Assembly (NCBI RefSeq): GCF_005893125.1
Contig: NZ_VCJS01000031.1
Span: 1-64,000 of the forward strand
Length of the DNA stretch: 64,000 bases
DNA from: Nonomuraea basaltis
GTDB taxonomy: Bacteria > Actinomycetota > Actinomycetes > Streptosporangiales > Streptosporangiaceae
Direction: 5' to 3'
The position numbers and the translations under genes are program-made. Positions 27,099 through 36,496 of this stretch are shown piece after piece (position 1 is the stretch's first letter; every line of letters begins with the position of its first letter). Below the pieces are notes generated by a model, which searched no databases, was not told where the DNA came from, and saw nothing but the letters and a program-made list of their open reading frames with translations.

Positions 27099-27176
27099 GG
27101 GCGCGTCAGCCTGCCGGAGCGATAACGGCGCGTCATGCTGACGGGCCGGTAACGGCGCGTCATGCTGACGGGCCGT
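27096..27176. repeat. Three tandem 27-bp repeats between convergent genes
   Basis: Units at 27096-27122 (diverged), 27123-27149 and 27150-27176 (nearly identical, TAACGGCGCGTCATGCTGAC...). The first contains the TAA of the YyaL-like gene and the third holds the TGA of the PBP gene. The two better copies each contain a small CGTCA-TGC-TGACG hairpin. Confidence 0.85.
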
Positions 27177-29280
27177 CCCGGTCGCCGGTGACCCTGGGGT
27201 CGACGTCCGGGGACGGCTGGTCGGGGGCCTGCGTGGGCGGCGGGGCGGTCTGCTCGGGCTGCTGGTCGCCACGTCCGCCGTCGTCCGGCTGCTCCGTCAC
27301 GGGCGGGTCGGAGAACGGCGGCTCGCTGGGCTCGGGCTCGGACGTGTTCCACTCGTCCGGGTTCGCCGGCGGCGTGTAGTCCTGCTCGGGCACGTCCGTG
27401 TCCCGGTCCGGCGTCGAGTAGTCGGGGGTGTACCCGTACTCGGACGGCTTCGGGAACTCCTCGACCGGCTCGCCCTCCATGGCCTCGGTCATGAACGCCC
27501 GCCAGATCTGCGCGGGCAGCTGGCCGCCGAACTGCGTGCCGTACCCGGGGATGGTGACCGTGGCGTTGTCGTCGCGGAACATGTTGACCGCCACCGCGAG
27601 CTGCGGCGTGAACCCGTTGAACCAGACCTGTCGTGACTTGTCGGTGGTGCCCGTCTTGCCGGCCACCGGGCGGTCGTAGAGCCGGGCGGCGGTGCCGGTG
27701 CCGTACTTGACGACCTGCTGCATCGCGTACGTCGTGTCCGCTGCGGCCTGCTCGCCGATCACCTGCGTCGAGACCGCCTTGACGACGTCCTTGTGGCCGG
27801 TGCTGTCGGTGACCGACTTGACCACGTGGGCCTCCATGTGGACGCCCTTGTTGGCGAACGTGGAGAAGCCGGAGGCGTTCTGGACGGCGCTGACCGAGGC
27901 CACGCCGAGCGGGAAGGAGACGGCGCTCTGGTGCTTCTCCAGCTGGGCGGCGGGGATTCCGGCCGACTCGGCGGTCTTGGCGACCTTGTCCAGGCCGACC
28001 TTCTGGCCGAGGTCCACGAACGCGGTGTTGACGGAGTTCTGGGTGGCGCTCACCAGGTTGATCTGCCCGTACGAGCGCCCGCTGTCGTTCGGGATGGGCT
28101 TGGAGGCCGACGCGACGCGCAGCGGCGAGTTGCCGTCGACCCTGGTGGACAGGTCGAAGCCGTTGTCGAGGGCGGCGGCCAGCGTGTACGGCTTGAACGT
28201 CGACCCGGCCATCACCGTGGCCGAGAACGCGCTGTCGTAGTAGGCCGACTGCGAGGGGCGCCCGCCGTAGAAGGCGACGACCTCGCCGGTGCCGGGATCG
28301 ACGGCGGCCAGCCCGGTGCGGACCTTCTTGGGCGTGTTCTCGGGCAGCACGTCCTTGACCGCCCGCTCGGCCGCCGCCATGAGCTTCTTGTCGAAGGTGG
28401 TGACGATCTTCAGCCCGCCGCCCTTGATGTCCTCGTCGGTGTAGCCGCGCCGGTTGAGCTCGGCGGTCACCTGCTCCAGCATGTATTGAGCCTGGCCCTT
28501 GAGCTCGAACGGCTTCTTCGGCGCCGTCAGCTCGGGGAACCGCTCGGCGGCCACCTGCTCGGGCGTCAGCGCGCCCGTCTGCCCCATCGCGTTGATCACC
28601 GACTGCCAGCGGGCCTTGGCCGCCGCGAGGTCGGAGCCCTTGGGGTCGGCGAACCGGCTCGGCTGCTGGATCACCGCCGCGAGGTAGGCTCCCTCGGCCA
28701 CGGTGAGCTTGTCGACGTCCTTGCCGAAGTAGGCGCGGGCGGCCGACTGCACACCGTTGGCGCCGCGGCCGAAGTAGATCGTGTTGAGATACTGCTCCAG
28801 CACCCAGTCCTTCGACTTGGACTGGTCGACCTTCATCGCGATGAGGATCTCTTTGAACTTGCGGGTGACGGTGCGTTCCTGGCTGAGGCCGCTGTAGTAG
28901 TTGCGGACGAGCTGCTGGGTGATGGTCGAGCCGCCCTGGAGCTGCGCCCCGGTGACGGTGGACCAGACGGCCCGCGCGGTGCCCTTGGCCGAGACGCCGG
29001 CGTCCTCGTAGAACGAGCGGTTCTCCGCCGCGATGACGGCCTGGCGCACGTGCTCGGGCACCGTGGCCAGTTTGACGAGCTTGCGGTCGATGCCCTGCCG
29101 GGCCAGCACGCTCTTGCCGTCCCGGTAGTAGATCACCGAGCCCTGCGCGGTGGCCTCTTTCTGGGTGCTGTCGGGAATGGGAGTCATGGCCCACGCGATC
29201 GCGAAAAGGCCTGCCAGCACGGCGATTCCGGCGCCACAAGAAATCAGCAGAAGTCGGAGAATCCGCCGCCGCTTCTTCAT
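27160..29280 (-). CDS. Class A penicillin-binding protein (transglycosylase/transpeptidase)
   Basis: 706 residues. A short basic N-terminus and one membrane helix precede the GT51 glycosyltransferase domain (VIAAENRSFYED with catalytic Glu, GGSTITQQLVRNYY). The transpeptidase domain follows, with SxxK in GSTFKPYTLA, SxN in TQNSVNTAF and KTGT in VAGKTGTTDKS. The C-terminal ~100 residues are a disordered Pro/Glu/Asp tail. It polymerises and cross-links peptidoglycan on the outer membrane face. ATG 29280 follows GGAAAGGG; upstream in-frame codons look non-coding. The stop lies inside a tandem repeat. Confidence 0.93.
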   Translation of the reverse strand: MKKRRRILRLLLISCGAGIAVLAGLFAIAWAMTPIPDSTQKEATAQGSVIYYRDGKSVLARQGIDRKLVKLATVPEHVRQAVIAAENRSFYEDAGVSAKGTARAVWSTVTGAQLQGGSTITQQLVRNYYSGLSQERTVTRKFKEILIAMKVDQSKSKDWVLEQYLNTIYFGRGANGVQSAARAYFGKDVDKLTVAEGAYLAAVIQQPSRFADPKGSDLAAAKARWQSVINAMGQTGALTPEQVAAERFPELTAPKKPFELKGQAQYMLEQVTAELNRRGYTDEDIKGGGLKIVTTFDKKLMAAAERAVKDVLPENTPKKVRTGLAAVDPGTGEVVAFYGGRPSQSAYYDSAFSATVMAGSTFKPYTLAAALDNGFDLSTRVDGNSPLRVASASKPIPNDSGRSYGQINLVSATQNSVNTAFVDLGQKVGLDKVAKTAESAGIPAAQLEKHQSAVSFPLGVASVSAVQNASGFSTFANKGVHMEAHVVKSVTDSTGHKDVVKAVSTQVIGEQAAADTTYAMQQVVKYGTGTAARLYDRPVAGKTGTTDKSRQVWFNGFTPQLAVAVNMFRDDNATVTIPGYGTQFGGQLPAQIWRAFMTEAMEGEPVEEFPKPSEYGYTPDYSTPDRDTDVPEQDYTPPANPDEWNTSEPEPSEPPFSDPPVTEQPDDGGRGDQQPEQTAPPPTQAPDQPSPDVDPRVTGDRDGPSA

Positions 29281-29399
29281 CCCTTTCCCACCACCGCTCC
29301 GCACCCTCGACCCCCCTCGGCAAGCGCTGCCCAACCTCCGCGAGCTGGGCGAATGCCAAGGCTAAACGATCGATGACGGTGCCTCGTCCCCTTGCGATA

Positions 29400-29885
29400 C
29401 TACGACGGCCGTCCCTCGCGACGCGGAACATCGGCGACCAACGGCAGCACTCGGTAGGGAACCGGGGTGTCCAGGGCGATGATCGAATTAGTCCTGAGTA
29501 CGCCCTGAACCTCGACGATCTGGTCGATAACCCGCTGCAGATCGGCGTTCGTCCGGGCCACCACGCGGCAGAGCAGGTCGCTGTCGCCGGTGATGGTGTG
29601 CACCTCCAGCACCTCGGGGATGCGGGCGAGCCGGTCCGCCACCGGATCGTGCCCGGCGACCTGCCTGATCTCCATGGTGACGAACGCGGTGACGTCGTAG
29701 CCGAGTGCCGCGGGCGACACGTCGGGCCCGAACCCGGTGATCACTCCCCGGACGGTCAGCCGGTCGAGCCTGGCCTGTGCGGTGCCGCGCGCCACGCCGA
29801 GCCGGCGCGAGCACTCCAGCACGCCCAGGCGGGGCTCCGCGGCCAGGAGGGCGATCAGCCGGGCGTCGAGATCGTCGATCGTCAT
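29400..29885 (-). CDS. Lrp/AsnC-family transcriptional regulator
   Basis: 161 residues. N-terminal winged helix (DDLDARLIALLAAEPRLGVLECSRRLGVARGTAQARLDRL) and C-terminal RAM/ligand domain (VTAFVTMEIRQV, EVHTITGDSDLLCRVVA). ATG 29885 is chosen as the family-typical start, although no good ribosome site is seen. It is divergent from hppD with about 100 bases between them containing CAAG/CTTG half-sites. It therefore probably regulates tyrosine breakdown through hppD, with an amino acid as ligand. Confidence 0.88.
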   Translation of the reverse strand: MTIDDLDARLIALLAAEPRLGVLECSRRLGVARGTAQARLDRLTVRGVITGFGPDVSPAALGYDVTAFVTMEIRQVAGHDPVADRLARIPEVLEVHTITGDSDLLCRVVARTNADLQRVIDQIVEVQGVLRTNSIIALDTPVPYRVLPLVADVPRREGRPS

Positions 29886-29919
29886 GCTGTACAGGATTAC
29901 CCGACTTTCCCCGAGATGA

Positions 29920-31098
<1,179 letters not shown>

Positions 31099-31111
31099 TT
31101 TGTCCCGACTT

Positions 31112-31149
31112 GGTGGGGGCGATCACGAAATCATGGGATCGCCCCCACC
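31112..31149 (+). terminator. Terminator after hppD
   Basis: Perfect 13-base arms GGTGGGGGCGATC / GATCGCCCCCACC with a 12-base loop, 13 bases after the hppD stop. Confidence 0.8.
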
Positions 31150-31273
31150 CGAGCCGGATCCTCTTCGGACCGACGCAAGGAGGCCCTCCACGACAAGGCC
31201 GCCAGGGCGGTCGTGATGACCTCCTGACGCAGCGTAATATTCTGATTACGGACCGAAGGGGGCTCGTTCGCCT

Positions 31274-32668
31274 ATGCGTTCCAACCGGCGCGGGGTGGCA
31301 GTGCTGGCGGCGCTGATCAGCGTGCTCGCCTGCGCGCCCACCGACGAGTCGCCGTCCCCGGCCGGCCACCGGGCGGGCGCCCCCGGCATCGGCGACCCCG
31401 ACTTCCCCAGGGACGGCAACGGCGGCTACGACGTCGCCCACTACGACGTCGTCATCGACTACACCCCGGCGAGCAAGCGGCTCGAGGGCGTGACCACCAT
31501 CGAGGCCGCCGCCACCCACGGCCTGTCGGCCTTCAACCTCGATCTGGCCGGGCTCGACGTGCACGAGGTCACCGTCGACGACTCCCCCGCCACCTTCACC
31601 CGCCAGGGCGACGAGCTCACCGTGCGGCCCGCCGGGCCGATCGACGAGCGCGACCGGTTCACCGTGAAGGTGAGCTACGCGGGCACGCCGAACGCGGCCG
31701 ATGCCTCCGCCGACCTGGGCACGTACGGCTTCCTGCCGACGCCCGACGGCGCGTTCGTGGCCTCCGAGCCCAACGGCTCCAAGACCTGGTTCCCCGCCAA
31801 CGACCACCCCGCCGACAAGGCCACCTTCGACTTCACGATCACCGTGCCCGCCGGGCTGACGGCCCTGGCCAACGGCGAGCGGGCCGGGCAGCCGACGACC
31901 ACGGGCGGCAAGACCACCTTCCGGTGGCGCGAGCGGCACCCGATGGTGACCTATCTGGCGACGGCCACGCTGGGCAAGTTCGAGCTGCGCGAGGGCCGCA
32001 CGCCCGGCGGCATCCCCAACCTGGCGGCCGCCGACCCCAGGTTCAGCAGCACGCTCGACGGCCTCTACACGACCTCCGCCGAGGTCACGGACTATTGGGC
32101 CACGGTCTTCGGCCCCTACCCGTTCGGGTCGACCGGCGGCGTGGTCGACGACTACGCCGCCGGATACGCACTGGAAAACCAGACCAAGCCGCTCTACGGC
32201 GGCTTCAACCCGGACGAGAGCATCATCGTCCACGAGCTGGCGCACCAGTGGTTCGGCAACAGCCTGAGCATCAAGCGGTGGAAGGACCTCTGGCTCAACG
32301 AGGGCTTCGCCACGTACGCGGAGTGGCTGTGGTCCGAGCGCAAGGGCAGGAGGACGGCCGAGACCACCTTCAAGAAGTTCCACTCCCGCCCGGCCACCGA
32401 CCCGATCTGGTCCTACCCGCCGGGGCGGGCCAAGCCCGGCGACCTGTTCAACCTGTCGATCTACACGCGCGGCGCCATGACGCTGCACGCCGTGCGCCGG
32501 GCCGTCGGCGACCAGACGTTCTTCGCGCTGCTCAGGGCGTGGGCCACCGAGCACCGCTACGGTCACGTCACGACGGACCAGTTCATCGAGCTCGCGGAAC
32601 GGATGTCGGGCAAGGACCTCGGCGCCCTCTTCGACGCCTGGCTCTTCCAGCCCCGCCGCCCCGCCTGA
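31274..32668 (+). CDS. M1-family metallopeptidase, lipoprotein
   Basis: 464 residues. Signal peptide with lipobox (ALISVLAC, Cys near residue 20), N-terminal beta domain (YDVAHYDVVIDYTPASKRLEG), and a thermolysin-like domain with zinc motif HELAHQWF plus the third-ligand Glu in LWLNEGFATYAEW. This is the short M1 form that lacks the large C-terminal helical domain of aminopeptidase N, common in actinomycetes. The usual GAMEN exopeptidase motif appears as YALENQTKP, so substrate recognition may differ. It acts outside the membrane on peptides. Confidence 0.87.
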   Translation: MRSNRRGVAVLAALISVLACAPTDESPSPAGHRAGAPGIGDPDFPRDGNGGYDVAHYDVVIDYTPASKRLEGVTTIEAAATHGLSAFNLDLAGLDVHEVTVDDSPATFTRQGDELTVRPAGPIDERDRFTVKVSYAGTPNAADASADLGTYGFLPTPDGAFVASEPNGSKTWFPANDHPADKATFDFTITVPAGLTALANGERAGQPTTTGGKTTFRWRERHPMVTYLATATLGKFELREGRTPGGIPNLAAADPRFSSTLDGLYTTSAEVTDYWATVFGPYPFGSTGGVVDDYAAGYALENQTKPLYGGFNPDESIIVHELAHQWFGNSLSIKRWKDLWLNEGFATYAEWLWSERKGRRTAETTFKKFHSRPATDPIWSYPPGRAKPGDLFNLSIYTRGAMTLHAVRRAVGDQTFFALLRAWATEHRYGHVTTDQFIELAERMSGKDLGALFDAWLFQPRRPA

Positions 32669-32740
32669 CCAGAGGGGAAACGCTTTTCGTCGCTCGGTCC
32701 AAGTACTGGTGTAAGGCGAACGACGAAAGGGAGTGGGGCC

Positions 32741-33286
32741 ATGCGCCTCGACGAAGACCCCGCGGCCTTTGAGGCCTTTTATCGCCGCCACGTTGATGCC
32801 GTGCTGAAGTTCGTGGCCCGGCGGGTGAGCGACCCTCACCTCGCCGCGGACCTGACGGCGGACATCTTCCTGGCGGCCCTGGACTCGGCTCACACTTATG
32901 TCCCCGGCCGGGGCAGCGAGACCGCATGGCTGTACGGCGTAGCGCGCAACGTCGTGTCGGCCCAGCATCGCAAAGCGGCCAGGGAGGCGCGGGCCACCGG
33001 TCGTGTCGCGGGTCGCCGGCTGATGGACGACGACGATCTCGTCAGGATGGAGGAGCGGATCGACGCCGAGCGCCGGATGCGCAGCGCTCTGGAGGCCCTG
33101 GCCGAGCTTCCCGAGGGAGAGCGTGCCGTGCTGGAGCTCGTGGCGATCGACCAGCTCACCGTCTCCGAAGCCGCCGCGGCCCTGGGCATCAGGCAGGTGA
33201 CCGCACGAGTCCGCTTGCACCGGGCCAGACGAGCCCTTGAAAACGTCGCTTCGCCAGCACCTGTGTACGTGGAAGGACAGGCATGA
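32741..33286 (+). CDS. ECF-type RNA polymerase sigma factor
   Basis: 181 residues. Region 2 is near residues 8-75 (FEAFYRRHVDAVLKFVARRV, AWLYGVARNVV), followed by an Asp/Glu-rich linker and region 4 (ELPEGERAVLELVAIDQLTVSEAAAALGIRQVTARVRLHRARRAL). ATG 32741 follows GGGAGTGGGG. ATGA overlap with the next gene, which encodes a membrane protein and would be its partner or anti-sigma factor. The pair type is widespread and multi-copy in Streptosporangiales. Confidence 0.88.
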   Translation: MRLDEDPAAFEAFYRRHVDAVLKFVARRVSDPHLAADLTADIFLAALDSAHTYVPGRGSETAWLYGVARNVVSAQHRKAAREARATGRVAGRRLMDDDDLVRMEERIDAERRMRSALEALAELPEGERAVLELVAIDQLTVSEAAAALGIRQVTARVRLHRARRALENVASPAPVYVEGQA

Positions 33287-33966
33287 GCAACTTCGAAGAG
33301 CGCCTTCTCAGTGCACTCAAGGAAGAGATCACGACGAGAACGGCGGAGGACAAGATGACAACGGTTACACCGGTTCAGCGCGGCTCACGGCGGCGTTTCG
33401 CAGGGCTGTCCGCCGCGGTGGCGGGGGTCGCGGCGGCCGCCACGGCCGTGGTGGTCATGACCGGGATCGCCGGCGGCCCGGCGTACGCGGTGACCAAGGC
33501 CGCCGACGGGGGCGTGAGCGTGCAGATCAGCTCGTTCACCGACCCCGAGGGGCTGGAATCCGAGCTGGCCGACGCCGGCGTCAAGGCGGTGGTCGACTAC
33601 CTGCCGTTCGGGCAGACCTGCAAGGAACCGCGCGGCCGGCACGGCGGCGCGAGCGGGCAGTTCACGACGAGCATCGGCAAGGACGGCGACGGGATCTCGT
33701 TCAAGATCGAAAAGGGTCAGGTTCCGGCGGGCGAGACGCTCGTCCTGGCCGTCACCAAGAGCAAGGACGGCGACGACAAGCCGCCGTTCGCGACCTCTCT
33801 CCAGCTCGTCAACGGGGCGGTCGCGCCCTGCGAGGCGACCGCGATGCCGCAGCCTCCGTCCGGCGGTGGCGGCACCACCGAGGAGAAGCAGGACGACGGG
33901 CCCGGTCTCAACTCCAAGACCGAAGGCGAGGACAGCGGTCCCAGCCAGGACCAGGTGACCAAGTAG
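33283..33966 (+). CDS. Single-pass membrane protein, putative partner of the ECF sigma factor
   Basis: 227 residues. A ~40-residue cytoplasmic N-terminus (FEERLLSALKEEITTRTAED), one membrane helix (FAGLSAAVAGVAAAATAVVVM, residues ~40-60), an external domain with two Cys (GQTCKEP, VAPCEAT), and a Gly/Glu/Asp-rich end. No zinc-binding anti-sigma motif (HxxxCxxC) is present, so if it binds the sigma factor it does so by another mode. Translationally coupled to the sigma gene. Confidence 0.65.
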   Translation: MSNFEERLLSALKEEITTRTAEDKMTTVTPVQRGSRRRFAGLSAAVAGVAAAATAVVVMTGIAGGPAYAVTKAADGGVSVQISSFTDPEGLESELADAGVKAVVDYLPFGQTCKEPRGRHGGASGQFTTSIGKDGDGISFKIEKGQVPAGETLVLAVTKSKDGDDKPPFATSLQLVNGAVAPCEATAMPQPPSGGGGTTEEKQDDGPGLNSKTEGEDSGPSQDQVTK

Positions 33967-34062
33967 CAGCCCATCCAGGGCCGGCGATCTCCTCACTTCG
34001 CGAATCGCCGGCCCGCACCAGGCCCGGCGGCCTCTCTGCTCTGACAGCCGACCGGGCGACCA

Positions 34063-34100
34063 GGCCCGGCGGTCCTCCCGAGCAGCGGGGCCGCCGGGCC
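34063..34100. terminator. Bidirectional terminator between sigma operon and ROK kinase
   Basis: Arms GGCCCGGCGG (34063-34072) and CCGCCGGGCC (34091-34100) enclose an 18-base loop. A second copy of the left arm lies at 34021-34030, so an alternative fold is possible. Sits between convergent genes. Confidence 0.65.
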
Positions 34101-34132
34101 TTCGGGGCTTTGACCAGCACGGGGCCGGGCCT

Positions 34133-35125
34133 TTACCTGCTTGTCGCCGGCGTCCAGTAGCTCTCGCCGGCCAGGATCAGCGCGGCGGCGCCGACCAGGC
34201 CGGCCTCCTGGCCCAGGGTGGCGGGCATGACCTTGACCCGGCGGGCGAACCCCATCATGGCGTGCTCGCGCAGCGCCTCGTCCAGCGGCCCGAACAGCGG
34301 CTCACCGGCCTGCGACAGCCCGCCGCCGATCGTGACGAGGTCCAGGTCGCACAGGTGGGTGGCGGAGGCGATCGCGATGCCGAGCGCGCGACCGGCCCTG
34401 CGCATGGCCCGCACCGCCACCGGATCCCCGGCTCGCGCGTCGGCCGCCAGCCCCCGCGCCGTGACCGCCCGATCCTCCCGGTATGCCCCGTCGTCCGGGC
34501 CGAACCGAGGCCCGGCGTCCGCCATCTGCGCGGCGGGGCCCGGAACCCAGCCCTGGTCCAGGGCCCAGGCGGTCAGGGCCGGGCCTCGTGCGACGGCCTC
34601 CAGGCAGCCGTGGCCGCCGCAGCCGCACCGCGGCCCGCCCTCCGGCTCGACCACCACGTGCCCGATGTGCCCGGCGTTGCCCGTGCCGCCGTTGACCAGG
34701 CGCCCGTCCAGGATCAGCCCGCCGCCCACACCGGTCGACACCACCATGCCGAGCATGTCGGCGCTCCCCTGCCCCGCGCCCTTCCAGTGCTCGGCCACGG
34801 CCAGGCAGATGGCGTCGTTGTGGAGGCGTACCGGCAGACCGGGGAAGCGCTCGGCCAGCCGGGCGCGCAGGGGGAAACCGCGCCAGCCGGGGATGTTCAG
34901 CGGCGAGACCTCGCCGTCCGGCCAGGCCATGGGCCCGCCGCAGCCCACCCCCACCCCCTCGACGCCCTCCGACAGGGGCTCGATGAGCTCGTCGAGCGTT
35001 TTCCACAGGGTCGGGGCGTCCGCGCCCTGCGGCGTCGCGACGCGTGCGGAGAACGCCACCGTGCCGTCGGAGCCGACCAGGCCGGCGGCCATCTTGGTGC
35101 CGCCGACGTCGATCGCGAGGATCAC
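34133..35125 (-). CDS. ROK-family sugar kinase (glucokinase-like)
   Basis: 330 residues. ATP-binding N-terminus LAIDVGGTKMAAGLVG, substrate region GTGNAGHIGHVVVEPEG with the conserved His, and the zinc motif CGCGGHGCLEAVARGPAL. A second phosphate motif is in TIGGGLSQAG. It phosphorylates glucose or a related hexose in the cytoplasm. Start GTG 35125. No helix-turn-helix N-terminus, so this is an enzyme rather than a ROK repressor. The FIST-domain gene lies 25 bases upstream on the same strand. Confidence 0.88.
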   Translation of the reverse strand: MILAIDVGGTKMAAGLVGSDGTVAFSARVATPQGADAPTLWKTLDELIEPLSEGVEGVGVGCGGPMAWPDGEVSPLNIPGWRGFPLRARLAERFPGLPVRLHNDAICLAVAEHWKGAGQGSADMLGMVVSTGVGGGLILDGRLVNGGTGNAGHIGHVVVEPEGGPRCGCGGHGCLEAVARGPALTAWALDQGWVPGPAAQMADAGPRFGPDDGAYREDRAVTARGLAADARAGDPVAVRAMRRAGRALGIAIASATHLCDLDLVTIGGGLSQAGEPLFGPLDEALREHAMMGFARRVKVMPATLGQEAGLVGAAALILAGESYWTPATSR

Positions 35126-35150
35126 GGGCCGACCACCGTACCGGAGTGGC

Positions 35151-36335
35151 TCATGACGCGCCCGAGGCGCTGGAGAAGACGAGGACGGAGGCGGTGAAGC
35201 CGTGTACGTGGTTGTGGCCGGCGACCGGACCGACCTCGCCGGCCGCGAAGAAGCCCGCCACGCCGATGGGCCCCAGCGTGTCGCGCAGCGCCACCGGGTC
35301 GTGGTCGGCGGTGCCGAACATGGCCGAACCCCGCCCGTTGCACGAGAACAGCAGCGCCCCGTCCACCTTGCCCAGCTCTTCCCGGTGGGCGTCGAGCAGG
35401 TCGTACAGGTCCTCGTCCGCGGTGGCCGCGTCGCGTACCTGGAAGCGCACGGTCCTGCCGATCTCCACGATGTCGCCGATGGCCACGGCCTCGCGTTCGG
35501 GGTCGATGCCGATGACTCCCCTGATCAGGAAGTCGCCGCGTTCGTGGCGTTCGGCGTACTCGTCCATGGCCACGCCGATCTGCAGCCCGGCGGCGACCAG
35601 CTCGCGGTCGTCCTCGTCCAGGTCGCTGACGATGTCCTCCAACCTGGCCAGCGCCGGCTGGCCGGCCAGCTCCAGCAGCAGGTTGTCCTCCGACGCCGTG
35701 ACCACCATGCTCGGCCCGATGGGCCGGCAGCCCTGGCTGACCACGGTGCTGACCTTCACCGGGCCGCTGAGCAGCACGCCGATCGCGCCCTCGGTGTAGA
35801 TCTCGCCGTCGGCGAACAGCCGTACGGAGCCCCGCCCCTGCAGCCCATTGGCCAGCCCGCCGATCAGCGGCAGCTCGCCGAGCACGTCGATCGAGCGCTC
35901 GACGAAGGCGTCGGTGGGGAAGGTGTACGGGTCCGCCAGGAGGATCGCCACATGATCGTCCTTGCTGCGCTCCGGCAGCCCTACTACGACGAATTTGTCC
36001 TCGGCCGCCAGCGTCTCCAGCGCGAACGTGGTCAGCCGCGCCCCGTCCAAGGTGGCCGCCCAGGCGCTCACCGCAGGCGTCAGCTCCACGCCCTGCCCGT
36101 CGCCGATCACCCCCGTGGCGCTGCATCCGATCACGTGCGCTCCGGGTGCGAGCTTCATCGCGGCCTGTCCGGCCCTCGCGACGCCGTCGGGATCGTCGCC
36201 GCAGATGAAGAAGCAGACCAGGTCGGCTTGGCCGCTGAGCCTCGACAGTGCCTGGCCGACGGCGTTCTGCGCGGCCTCCACCAGGTCGGAACCCACGGCG
36301 AGGCCGTCGGCGAAGCGGCTTGTCATCAAGGCCAC
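35151..36335 (-). CDS. FIST N-/C-domain signal-transduction protein
   Basis: About 394 residues. FIST N-terminal domain (ADLVCFFICGDDPDGVARAGQ, HVIGCSATGVIGDGQGVEL, LIGGLANGLQGRG) and FIST C-terminal domain (GALLFSCNGRGSAMFG, GVAGFFAAGEVGPVAGHNHVHG). FIST domains are thought to bind small ligands such as amino acids and often feed signals to kinases; here the protein stands alone. GTG 36335 follows GGGAGG by eight bases; longer in-frame starts at 36356 or 36362 are possible. Confidence 0.83.
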   Translation of the reverse strand: MALMTSRFADGLAVGSDLVEAAQNAVGQALSRLSGQADLVCFFICGDDPDGVARAGQAAMKLAPGAHVIGCSATGVIGDGQGVELTPAVSAWAATLDGARLTTFALETLAAEDKFVVVGLPERSKDDHVAILLADPYTFPTDAFVERSIDVLGELPLIGGLANGLQGRGSVRLFADGEIYTEGAIGVLLSGPVKVSTVVSQGCRPIGPSMVVTASEDNLLLELAGQPALARLEDIVSDLDEDDRELVAAGLQIGVAMDEYAERHERGDFLIRGVIGIDPEREAVAIGDIVEIGRTVRFQVRDAATADEDLYDLLDAHREELGKVDGALLFSCNGRGSAMFGTADHDPVALRDTLGPIGVAGFFAAGEVGPVAGHNHVHGFTASVLVFSSASGAS

Positions 36336-36483
36336 GCGTCTCGCCTCCCTCGACATGTCCAAGTTCCCTAGGCCCGATTCTCCCCACTAAAGGGACAAGC
36401 ACGCCCACGAACCGTCACGCAATAGTCAAGATCCGATATCTCGCCAGATGCGAAACTCTCTGCCACATTCCCCGCAGGGGACG

Positions 36484-36489
36484 TAGTCT
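36484..36489 (+). promoter_or_regulatory. TAGTCT box 7 bases before the AAA+ gene start
   Basis: TAGTCT-N7-GTG. Transcription would begin at or one base before the start codon, giving a leaderless mRNA. No ribosome site is present at a useful distance. Confidence 0.5.
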
Positions 36490-36496
36490 CGTTCCC

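Noticed and set aside
27020-29431. 803-codon - strand open frame overlapping the PBP gene
   Set aside because: Different frame from the PBP, Arg/Gly-rich, no motifs; the PBP frame has all catalytic motifs.
32684-32729. TTTCGTCG ... CGACGAAA arms upstream of the ECF sigma gene
   Set aside because: The arms are 28 bases apart and short; could be chance. Not strong enough to call an operator.
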